DNA of 22,394 nt from contig JAYRWN010000006.1 of NCBI GenBank assembly GCA_041917975.1, forward strand, positions 1 to 22,394. The letters run 5' to 3'. The notes below the pieces were generated by a model. That model ran no database searches. It had not been told where the DNA came from and worked only from the letters and a program-made list of their open reading frames with translations. Positions 15,358 to 22,394 of the stretch are shown here, one piece after another. The DNA is from JAYRWN01 sp041917975 (lineage in GTDB: Bacteria > Bacteroidota > Bacteroidia > Chitinophagales > Saprospiraceae). The number at the start of each line of letters is the position of its first letter. Position 1 is the first letter of the stretch. A program made the translations under genes and the position numbers.

Positions 15358-16323
15358 TTACCCTTTCTTGGTCAATTTTATGCCAATAGCAGTAGGCGTC
15401 ACACCTGGACAACCACCGGATCTGGCAAACTCACGGTAATAAATAGTCAATGAGGAATCGTTATTCCGGTCAAAAGTAGTCCCGGTGGAAGGGCCTAAAG
15501 TAACCGTCGTCCCTGCTGCACACCCGTAATTCGTATTAATAGTTCCTACCACGATTTGATCACACACCAGGTCAAAAACAAAATTCATTTTGCTTCTAAC
15601 GTTGGTATTGTCAGGAATGTAGGTGATTTCAAACTGCCTTCTGGTTGCAGAGCCCGATACAGTCTTTAACTCCACTTGCGGAGGAGTGGCTCCAAAAGTA
15701 GGACCAAAAGCCGCAAAGGTGGTGTCTAAATATTCCAGGTTATACAAGCCGAGGAATTTGCTCGCATCATACAAACACTGTAAAGTAGCCACCGGGTCAA
15801 ACAACGAGAAAAAGGCAGCCGGGTCTAAAACCGGCGTGTTGGAGTTGGCCGAAGAAAACACCCGGCCATCGGTCATTTCCAGTTCAGAACGGAAACGAAA
15901 CTGATCACCGGAATAGTGACTTGCTACGTCGGTACCCAAAAAACTATTTAAATCAGCATAAGTCACTGAAAAAGAAGTAGAACGATATTTGTCCTTACTA
16001 TCGGTAAAATCAGACTGGCCTTTGGTTTGCCAAAGTTTTTCAGCTTTAGAACCATCGCCATTCCCGGCAGAGTTGTCTTTTAAACTTACGAAGACCCGCA
16101 TTTCTTTGACCAGTTTACCTCTTTCTAAGTCGACAAGTTCCACTTCCCAGGTGATTTTACCACTGGACGGGTTGTTGATGTCAAAAATGGTATTACCACC
16201 GGATAACAAACGCGGATAAGCTCCTTTGCCAAGCGTATTAAAGTCAATGAGTCGTCCACTTTCTTCCTTACAGGCGACCAGGGTTAATAATGAAGCTACA
16301 ACCAATATCAATAATTTTTTCAT
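15358..16323 (-). CDS. SusE-position surface lipoprotein (321 aa), third gene of the second SusCD operon
   Basis: The start is ATG 16323, giving the lipoprotein signal MKKLLILVVASLLTLVAC (lipobox LVAC, Cys18). An in-frame ATG at 16407 would overlap the SusD gene and put 28 basic residues before the signal, so I reject it. The mature part is beta-rich and Thr/Ser-rich with no domain I can name for sure; its position after SusD is that of SusE/F or DUF1735-type binding proteins. Four cysteines lie in the C-terminal half (QCLYDASK, LVCDQIV, NYGCAAG, SGGCPG). It starts 16 bp after the SusD stop and ends 20 bp before a strong terminator. A ligand-binding accessory role is inferred from context only. 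Confidence 0.8.
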   Translation of the reverse strand: MKKLLILVVASLLTLVACKEESGRLIDFNTLGKGAYPRLLSGGNTIFDINNPSSGKITWEVELVDLERGKLVKEMRVFVSLKDNSAGNGDGSKAEKLWQTKGQSDFTDSKDKYRSTSFSVTYADLNSFLGTDVASHYSGDQFRFRSELEMTDGRVFSSANSNTPVLDPAAFFSLFDPVATLQCLYDASKFLGLYNLEYLDTTFAAFGPTFGATPPQVELKTVSGSATRRQFEITYIPDNTNVRSKMNFVFDLVCDQIVVGTINTNYGCAAGTTVTLGPSTGTTFDRNNDSSLTIYYREFARSGGCPGVTPTAIGIKLTKKG

Positions 16324-16339
16324 TGTCTTGCGTTTAAGA

Positions 16340-18028
16340 TTATTTAATAACATCCGCCGGATTGTTATCCCAGAACACCTGTTCTTTGGCCGACTTTTGT
16401 TCGGCATTGGAATTCAGTTCTACGTAATCGGTGGGATAAAGCGCGGTGCGGTAAAAGTCGCCGGGATTTGGATTCAAACTCGGTTGCAGATTATCCGGGA
16501 ATAACGTGCGGCGTAAACTGTTGTACACCTCGATACCGTTTTTCCAGGCGGCGATGTAATACTCTTTCATGATCACCCGCAGTTTACCCCGGTTATCAGC
16601 AGCTTCATCATATAGTCTCAATACTTCGGCAATATAAGCAGCTTTTTCATTAGCTCCGGGTAAGAAGGCTGCTCTGGCGGTCACCGGATTACCATTCGGG
16701 TCTTTCCCCACGACTTTATCTAAATCAGCGGCTACTTTGGAAGCAAACGAATACACTTTGTCAATGGATTTGCTAACGGCACTTTCCAATAAAGCCCGTG
16801 GGTCACCTGTCGTACCGAGGGTCAGAGCAGCTTCCGCTTTAACGAAGTCCGTAAAGCTGGATAACCAAATAGGTTCAATACCGGTCCCTAAAGCCCCGGT
16901 GGTCCCTGCTTGTTGCTGATTGGCAGCGGAATTGTCATCAAATCTACCACCAGAGGGGTAGAGACCATAGATGGTACGAATGTTGCCATCCGGAGGTGTA
17001 CCGGTGTTGTTTTGATGGTCGCGACCCCAGAAACCTCTTTCCAGGTCTACACAATACGGCATACCTGCCGGGTAATGGGCAGGAAATGCTTTTTCATCGC
17101 AAGACCGCGTATTGACATTGTATACCTCCGGATCAGAGAGGTCAGTATTTTGCCGGTAAAAATAGAAGCGGGTGCGGGGGTCTTCTATTTTTTTCTCACC
17201 ATATAATACCCACATGTAATAGGTAGATAAATAATCACCATCACTGGTTTCGTAAGAACCATTGTAATTACCATTGCGGGTATTCGGATTCACCCGTTGA
17301 TTGCTGTATTGAAAGACAAAATCTTCGCTGGCATTGTCGATCAGGTCTTTGGTCAGTAAATCAGCAATCTTAGCCTTAGAATCAGCATTGACCAGTCGGG
17401 TATTGTTATACGCCCGTAACTTTAGGGTATTGGCTAAAGCTATCCATTTGGCATTACTACCGCCAAAATACATATCTGACGTAGGTTTAGGGGCGGTAGC
17501 GTTACCCAGGTCCACAATTGCTTCATCCAACAGGACTAATGCAGCATCATAGATGCCCTTGCCATCATCAGCGGTAGGATTCCGAGAATCGGTACCTTTT
17601 AAGGCATCAGAATAGGGAACCTTGCCGAACAGATCCACCATGGTAAAGAGTACATATGCTTTCATGATTTTTGTAGTCCCTCCATGAAAGGCAAAACCTT
17701 TTTCAGTTGCAATGTTACCTAATGTTTGCATATCGGGAAGAAGATCCGAATAACAATTGGACCAAATGCCATTGAAAGACAGTCCGTTAAAAGAGTTTCC
17801 ATAATTACCTCCACCTAATTGTTGCATTCTAGATAATGAGGCCGGAAAAAAATAGGTATTTAAATAGAAATTCTTAAAACTAATTTGAATTTGATTGTAC
17901 AAAAAGTTCACGTTGGCATTGTTTGGACTTACGGCATTGGGATTTTCAAGAAGGTCCAATTCCAGCGAGTCACAGGCTGACAACGATAGAAATAACGAGA
18001 ATATGCTTAATCTATATATCCATTTCAT
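16340..18028 (-). CDS. SusD/RagB-family outer-membrane lipoprotein (562 aa)
   Basis: The lipoprotein signal MKWIYRLSIFSLFLSLSAC has Cys19. Family landmarks in order are LLENPNAVSPNNAN after the signal, LFGKVPYSDALKG near residue 120, GIYDAALVLLDEAIVDL, NAKWIALANTLKLRAYNNTRL, and a C-terminal IAAWKNGIEVYNSLRRT followed by LYPTDYVELNSNAEQ. This is the PF12771 type of SusD, like the one at 10279-11718, but longer. It starts 20 bp after the SusC stop and sits 16 bp before the third gene. It acts as the surface lid of its SusC partner. The substrate is unknown. Confidence 0.93.
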   Translation of the reverse strand: MKWIYRLSIFSLFLSLSACDSLELDLLENPNAVSPNNANVNFLYNQIQISFKNFYLNTYFFPASLSRMQQLGGGNYGNSFNGLSFNGIWSNCYSDLLPDMQTLGNIATEKGFAFHGGTTKIMKAYVLFTMVDLFGKVPYSDALKGTDSRNPTADDGKGIYDAALVLLDEAIVDLGNATAPKPTSDMYFGGSNAKWIALANTLKLRAYNNTRLVNADSKAKIADLLTKDLIDNASEDFVFQYSNQRVNPNTRNGNYNGSYETSDGDYLSTYYMWVLYGEKKIEDPRTRFYFYRQNTDLSDPEVYNVNTRSCDEKAFPAHYPAGMPYCVDLERGFWGRDHQNNTGTPPDGNIRTIYGLYPSGGRFDDNSAANQQQAGTTGALGTGIEPIWLSSFTDFVKAEAALTLGTTGDPRALLESAVSKSIDKVYSFASKVAADLDKVVGKDPNGNPVTARAAFLPGANEKAAYIAEVLRLYDEAADNRGKLRVIMKEYYIAAWKNGIEVYNSLRRTLFPDNLQPSLNPNPGDFYRTALYPTDYVELNSNAEQKSAKEQVFWDNNPADVIK

Positions 18029-18048
18029 GATTATATACTGTTTAGAAG

Positions 18049-21000
18049 TTAGAACGAGAAGTTTAAGCTCACCCCATATTTACGGGAGGTAGGTCCGGTG
18101 ATGTACTCAAATCCACGGCCGTTACCTACCCCGGTACTCAACACTTCCGGATCGTAATTGATGAATTTCGGGAAATTAGGAGCATTATACCACAGGTTTT
18201 CACCAGCAAAACGGATTAAAGCCGAACCGAAGGGGGTTTTATTCAGAAGTTTCTTCGGAAATTGGTAGGATAAACCCACTTCACGCAAACGAATAACGGT
18301 AGCGTCAAACAGTGTGCCTTCATCAGACCAGAAGAAATAGTTGAACATCACGTCACCGAGGTAATCCTGCTTCAAATTCACCGAACCGTCTTCGGTAACC
18401 CCTGGTAAATAAACCGGGATGTAACGGTCCACATCGGTATCTTTGGTGTTACCGCGGGCCATCATAGTGGCGGTGAGGTAAGAAATAATGTCACCACCAT
18501 CCACATAATTCCACTGGAAATCAAAAGTCAGCCCTTTAAAGGAAAAACGGTTCAACAAGCTGGCAGTGTAATTCGCATTCGGGTCGCCGATACTTTGAAC
18601 ATCGGTAGCGATCGGGCGACCGTCCGCAGTAATCACCAACTTGCCAGCATTATCGCGCTCAAAACCGGTACCGCGGATGACGCCGAAAGGTTCACCGGGA
18701 ATAGCGAAGTTACCCAAGTTCGAATAACCGGCGATGATCACACTCTCTACGCTCGGAGCTACTGCATCCACGATGTTGCGGTTACGCGTAAAGTTTAAAG
18801 TCATGTCCCACTGAAAGTTTTTACGGAAGGGGGATATATTGATACCCAGTTCAATCCCTTTATTAGTTACTTCAGCAGCATTTACGGTAGTATTGGTATA
18901 CCCGGTAGCCGGGTCCAAATCCAGGTCAATAATCAAATCAGAAGATTTTTTATTGTATAGAGACAAATCGATCCCGAAAATATTATTCAGGAAGCGGGTC
19001 TCCAAACCGAACTCCAATTCCTTATGTAATTCCGGAGCCAGATTAGGATTACCCAGACGGTTAGAAACTGCGTTAGTATTGAGGATTGACCCACCGGGAG
19101 TCACCCATTGATTGGTAGCCGTTGACAGGACGTTGCGGGTCTGATATGGATCAGGATAACCAGCAGATGTACCATACCCTAGACGTAGTTTCAGGTAATT
19201 CAGCCATTTGTTGTTTTGTAAACCGGCAAAAGCGTCGGTAGGTACAAACGAAACACTGGCCGAAGGATAGAATATTGAATGGTTGGCTTTTTCCAAGGTA
19301 GAGGTCCAGTCGTTACGTCCTTGTAAATTGAGGTATAAAAAGTTTTTATAACCTACGGTTGCCGTTCCAATTAAACCCAATTGATTTTCATTGGTAATAA
19401 AAGAATAGCTGTTGTGGTTAATAAAGTTTTGATGTGTCAACAGTCCATACACGAACTGATTGGTACTAATCAACCCATTTTCTTTGTATTTATCGTTACG
19501 TACATTAGCACCTACCAATCCATCCAGCGAAAAGTTTTCACCTAACGAAAAATCATAAGATAAACTTAACAACTGGTCGTCAATACGATTTTTATAATCA
19601 ATAGTACCTATAGCGCCATCCGGTAACTGGGAACCTCCGCGATTAATGGAGCGGACGTTTTGCTGGGTATAGGTATCCAGGCCATAACGGTAAGCTGCGG
19701 TCAACCAATCGGTCAGTTTATACGTTAAACTGAGGGTGGTAAAAAAGCGGTCGATGTCTTCGTGGTCGGAAGCATTGTTTAAGGTCCATAAAGGATTTTG
19801 GATGGCTGAACCTCGACGGTAATAAGCCTGGCTACCATCTAATGGACTTTGGAAAGGTATACCTAACAAATCTACACTGCGGGGCGTATATAGAAGGTCT
19901 CCGAACAGTGAAGGGTTACCACCCGCTCCCGAACCGAAACTGGGCGCTGAAGGTGGTATGAGACGATCCGTATTGACAAAGTTAAAAGAACCCTTTAACT
20001 CCAGTCCGTTCAACAATTCCATACGTCCACCTAAGCCAAAGTTGTGCTTCTTGATCACGTTTTTCGAATCAGGCACAAATCCATCGTCGGACAAATAACT
20101 ATAAGTAGCACTTAATGCACCACCTTTAAAGGATTTGTCCATATTCACGGAGGTGTTGCTGACAACACCGTTTTGGAAGAAGTTTTCCAAGGATTTGTAA
20201 GGCTTATATTCGTAACGTGCGCCTTTCAACTCCGGAAAGTCATCGTTGTACTGTACTTGGTCCAATGGGTGAGGGATAGTTCCTTCAGCGGAGATACCCT
20301 GTCTGCCCCGGGTGGTGAAAGCAGGTCCCCAGTTGGAAAAGAACCAACCGAAAGCGCCGGCAAATCCATTCCCGTAAGAATTCTGATACTCCGGTAAGTT
20401 GGCTATCTGGGTCATCCCCACGGATTGGTTGACGGATACTTCCATCTTTTTGTTTTCGGCACCACCGTCCACATCTCCGGTTCTGGTGGTAATCAGGATA
20501 ACCCCGTTACGACCGGATTCACCGTAAAGTACGGTAGCACTGAGACCTTTTAAGATAGATACCTCTTTAATGTTATTCGGATCGAGGTCCAAAAAGCGGC
20601 TGGAAGCGGTAGCTCCACCGGAGTCAAAACCACGGTCAGCGTTCGTATTCGAGTTAAAAGGAATACCGTCAACAACGAACAAAGGTTGGTTACTACCGGT
20701 GATGGAAGAATAGCCGCGGATGATGACGTTTGTCCCGGATCCGGACAACCCAGAAGTCTGCGTAATGTCTACCCCGGTAGCTCTACCGCGCAGCAGGCGG
20801 CTGACGTCAGTTTCAGGACGGGCCTGAATGCCTTGATTGGAAATCGTGGAGACGCCATAACCCAACGCTTTTTTCTCGCGTTTGATCCCTAAGCCGGTCA
20901 CCACCACTTCCTGCAGTTGCAGACCTTCGCGCATGGTGATGTCCACCACGTCAGAAGCACCCAGTTCTACTTCTTGCGTTTCGAAACCGGTGTATGTAAT

Positions 21001-21210
21001 AACTAAGGTGGTACCGCCGGCAGGCACACTCAGGGAGTATGTACCATCTACTTCGGTGGTAGTACCTATGGAAGTACCTTTTACCAAAACACTGGCTCCA
21101 ATCAGCGCATCGCCATTGTCATCCGTGATAGTTCCGGTAATGGTTCTCTGAGCAATAGCGTACCCTAATGTTAATAGGAAGCATGCTAAAACTAGTGAGA
21201 GTTTTTTCAT
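18049..21210 (-). CDS. SusC/RagA-family TonB-dependent outer-membrane transporter (1053 aa)
   Basis: The signal peptide MKKLSLVLACFLLTLGYAIAQ is followed by the carboxypeptidase-regulatory-like domain (~22-100; ITGTITD...GASVLVKGT...DGTYSLSVP...TYTGFETQEV) and a TonB-box-like LQEVVVTGLGIKREKKALGY. The plug domain carries LLRGRATGVDI, LFVVDGIPF and SILKGLSATVLYGESG. The barrel ends SLNFSF, with the C-terminal Phe. It is the first gene of a SusC-SusD-lipoprotein operon and lies 156 bp downstream of pdxJ. No regulator (ECF sigma/anti-sigma, HTCS) is adjacent, and the N-terminus has no extra secretin/STN-like domain, so it does not look like a FecA-type signalling transporter. Confidence 0.95.
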   Translation of the reverse strand: MKKLSLVLACFLLTLGYAIAQRTITGTITDDNGDALIGASVLVKGTSIGTTTEVDGTYSLSVPAGGTTLVITYTGFETQEVELGASDVVDITMREGLQLQEVVVTGLGIKREKKALGYGVSTISNQGIQARPETDVSRLLRGRATGVDITQTSGLSGSGTNVIIRGYSSITGSNQPLFVVDGIPFNSNTNADRGFDSGGATASSRFLDLDPNNIKEVSILKGLSATVLYGESGRNGVILITTRTGDVDGGAENKKMEVSVNQSVGMTQIANLPEYQNSYGNGFAGAFGWFFSNWGPAFTTRGRQGISAEGTIPHPLDQVQYNDDFPELKGARYEYKPYKSLENFFQNGVVSNTSVNMDKSFKGGALSATYSYLSDDGFVPDSKNVIKKHNFGLGGRMELLNGLELKGSFNFVNTDRLIPPSAPSFGSGAGGNPSLFGDLLYTPRSVDLLGIPFQSPLDGSQAYYRRGSAIQNPLWTLNNASDHEDIDRFFTTLSLTYKLTDWLTAAYRYGLDTYTQQNVRSINRGGSQLPDGAIGTIDYKNRIDDQLLSLSYDFSLGENFSLDGLVGANVRNDKYKENGLISTNQFVYGLLTHQNFINHNSYSFITNENQLGLIGTATVGYKNFLYLNLQGRNDWTSTLEKANHSIFYPSASVSFVPTDAFAGLQNNKWLNYLKLRLGYGTSAGYPDPYQTRNVLSTATNQWVTPGGSILNTNAVSNRLGNPNLAPELHKELEFGLETRFLNNIFGIDLSLYNKKSSDLIIDLDLDPATGYTNTTVNAAEVTNKGIELGINISPFRKNFQWDMTLNFTRNRNIVDAVAPSVESVIIAGYSNLGNFAIPGEPFGVIRGTGFERDNAGKLVITADGRPIATDVQSIGDPNANYTASLLNRFSFKGLTFDFQWNYVDGGDIISYLTATMMARGNTKDTDVDRYIPVYLPGVTEDGSVNLKQDYLGDVMFNYFFWSDEGTLFDATVIRLREVGLSYQFPKKLLNKTPFGSALIRFAGENLWYNAPNFPKFINYDPEVLSTGVGNGRGFEYITGPTSRKYGVSLNFSF

Positions 21211-21315
21211 ACCAAAATTGTTTAGTTAAAAAAATGAATCAGTTCAAGGGGATAAAATTAACAAAAAATTCACACTTCCAAACAATACCTGCCTCCAGTG
21301 AAAAAAATGTTTGCA

Positions 21316-21340
21316 CAATAATTACATTTTGAAATTATTG
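21316..21340. promoter_or_regulatory. Inverted repeat between pdxJ and SusC
   Basis: CAATAATT and AATTATTG are perfect arms around a nine-base loop, with a TTGAC start overlapping one arm in the minus sense. It lies 26 bp past the pdxJ stop and about 105 bp before SusC. It could be an operator for the SusC operon or, with the T run about 14 bases further on, a weak pdxJ terminator. I cannot decide between them. Confidence 0.3.
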
Positions 21341-21366
21341 TCAAGATTAACCAAGCAGGGCCAAAT

Positions 21367-22083
21367 TTAGTATTGTAGCAAATGCTTGTACATTTGGATG
21401 GTATTCTGCAGGCCATAATATAAGGCATCGGAAATCAGGGCGTGGCCAATGGACACTTCCAAAAGTCCGGGCACCTGCTCCCGGTAATACCTCAAATTAG
21501 CCAGGTTCAGGTCATGCCCGGCATTCACACCTAAGCCTAATTGCAAAGCATTCTGAGCACAGGCCCGGTGAGGTGCTAGCGCCTGTTCACGGCCCTGAGT
21601 ATAATCATGGGCATAAGGTCCGGTATACAGTTCGATGCGATCAGCACCGGCCAGGGCGGCACCTTCCACCATATGTATATCCGCGTCAATAAATACCGAC
21701 ACCCGAATCCCGGCGTCCTGTAAGGTGCCGATAGTCCGGATTAAAAAATCTTTATGTTCGTGTGTTTGCCATCCGGCGTCAGAGGTTAAGGCTCCCGGGG
21801 CATCTGGCACTAAGGTGCACTGGTGGGGGCGGTGCTTCAGGACCAGGTCCATAAATTCGGGCGTGGGGTTGCCTTCAATGTTAAGCTCGGTCGTTACCAT
21901 CTCCTTTAACGCTGGAATATCAGCATAACGGATGTGTCGCTGATCAGGCCGTGGATGGACGGTGATGCCTTCGGCTCCAAATCGTTCGCAGTCCCGGGCT
22001 ACTTTGATCAGGTCCGGTAGGTTGCCTCCGCGGGAATTCCGGATCAGGGCTACCTTGTTCAGATTGACGCTGAGTTTAGTCAT
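21367..22083 (-). CDS. pdxJ: Pyridoxine 5'-phosphate synthase
   Basis: PdxJ is a cytosolic TIM-barrel enzyme that condenses 1-deoxyxylulose 5-phosphate with 3-amino-2-oxopropyl phosphate to pyridoxine 5'-phosphate, the last ring-forming step of the DXP-dependent vitamin B6 pathway. The 238-residue length is normal. Diagnostic motifs are all present: LSVNLNKVALIRNSRGG, EGITVHPRPDQRHI with His43, Arg45, Arg49 and His50, LNIEGNPT with Glu70, VSVFIDAD, RIELYTGPYA, NAGHDLN with His190, and EVSIGHALISDAL. His43, Glu70 and His190 match the catalytic residues known in E. coli PdxJ (His45, Glu72, His193). The gene stands alone in its transcription direction next to the SusCD operon, with a very short predicted leader. 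Confidence 0.97.
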   Translation of the reverse strand: MTKLSVNLNKVALIRNSRGGNLPDLIKVARDCERFGAEGITVHPRPDQRHIRYADIPALKEMVTTELNIEGNPTPEFMDLVLKHRPHQCTLVPDAPGALTSDAGWQTHEHKDFLIRTIGTLQDAGIRVSVFIDADIHMVEGAALAGADRIELYTGPYAHDYTQGREQALAPHRACAQNALQLGLGVNAGHDLNLANLRYYREQVPGLLEVSIGHALISDALYYGLQNTIQMYKHLLQY

Positions 22084-22102
22084 ATTGGAAAAATTAATTG
22101 GG

Positions 22103-22110
22103 CAAAGATA
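22103..22110 (-). promoter_or_regulatory. -7 promoter box of pdxJ
   Basis: TATCTTTG is an exact match to the Bacteroidota -7 consensus TAnnTTTG, 20 bp before the pdxJ ATG, so the leader would be only about 15 nt. The place expected for the -33 TTG falls inside the octamer array, which in this orientation contains no TTG. Confidence 0.5.
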
Positions 22111-22112
22111 AT

Positions 22113-22274
22113 GAATTGGCGCTTTGGCGTATTGGCGCTTTGGCGTGCTGGCGCTTTGGGGCGCTTTGGAGTATTGGCGCTTTGGCGTATTGGCGCTTTG
22201 GCGCTTTGGCGTGTTGGCGTGTTGGCGTGTTGGCGTGTTGGCGTGTTGGCGTATTGGCGTATTGGCGCTTTGCC
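22113..22274. repeat. Octamer tandem array (GTGTTGGC / GTATTGGC / GCTTTGGC)
   Basis: About 20 head-to-tail 8-bp units have the form G-y-n-TTGGC. The main variants are GTGTTGGC (five in a row at 22211-22250), GTATTGGC and GCTTTGGC, alternating in the lower half. One two-base insertion at 22161-22162 breaks the register. Because three units make 24 bp, several frames stay open on both strands and mimic small proteins with octapeptide repeats; I regard these as artefacts. Confidence 0.95.
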
Positions 22275-22284
22275 GCTAACCCAG

Positions 22285-22394
22285 TCAACTATTTCTTACC
22301 GATTTTTTGAATGCATTAATTCGCCGTTGTAGAGCATTGATTTTTTCAAAGATTTTTTCAGTATCTGACTTTTCTAACATGTTAAGTTTGTTGG
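22285..22394 (-). CDS. C-terminal end of an unidentified protein (or 31-aa ORF)
   Basis: The frame is open from the window edge to a TGA at 22285. The visible tail after the first ATG (22380) is MLEKSDTEKIFEKINALQRR, then INAFKKSVRNS. It is highly charged and helix-prone, like a C-terminal coiled coil. No stop separates it from the edge, so it is probably the end of a longer gene upstream of pdxJ. The family cannot be told from this fragment. Confidence 0.4.
   Translation of the reverse strand, partial: NKLNMLEKSDTEKIFEKINALQRRINAFKKSVRNS

Noticed and set aside
16324..16407. N-terminal extension of the 321-residue lipoprotein
   Set aside because: It would overlap the SusD gene and place 28 basic residues before a clean lipoprotein signal; ATG 16323 is the better start.
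22094..22332. Long open frames with octapeptide repeats on both strands
   Set aside because: They come from the 8-bp tandem array, which keeps several frames open on either strand. There are no ribosome sites or family matches, and the frames overlap the pdxJ promoter.

Overview
The window looks like Bacteroidota, most probably the Saprospiria/Chitinophagia side. The evidence is two complete SusC/SusD outer-membrane uptake operons, a long SprB-repeat adhesin with a type IX secretion (T9SS) C-terminal sorting domain, AT-rich leaders with weak Shine-Dalgarno sites, and TAnnTTTG-like promoter boxes. Every gene I can support lies on the minus strand, so transcription runs from high to low coordinates. 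I see no tRNA, rRNA, CRISPR array, integrase or transposase.

Right end to centre: the C-terminal end of an unidentified charged protein is followed by a 162-bp array of an 8-bp repeat. The array stops three bases short of a -7 promoter box in front of pdxJ (vitamin B6 synthesis). Two independent SusC-SusD-lipoprotein operons follow. Each has the order TonB-dependent transporter, SusD/RagB lipoprotein, accessory surface lipoprotein, and each ends in a strong intrinsic terminator (about 15302-15338 and 9266-9299). No glycosidase, peptidase or regulator accompanies them, so their substrates cannot be named.

Centre-left: a 1541-residue secreted repeat protein, whose first ~200 codons differ sharply in base composition from the rest, is followed after 69 bp by a secreted 6-bladed beta-propeller-type protein.

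Left end (1-3272): an AT-rich accessory region of small genes. A cysteine-rich lipoprotein, a secreted 371-residue protein, a 76-residue membrane protein and the start of another membrane protein form a tight row. A separate 95-residue membrane protein is a paralogue of the partial gene at the window edge. Between them lies a duplicated ~270-300 bp non-coding element. Its 118-bp core is 95% identical between copies, keeps a 25-codon frame and three hairpins, and carries a tandem octamer with six units in one copy and two in the other. This duplicated element with its neighbouring small genes is the best candidate here for something undescribed.
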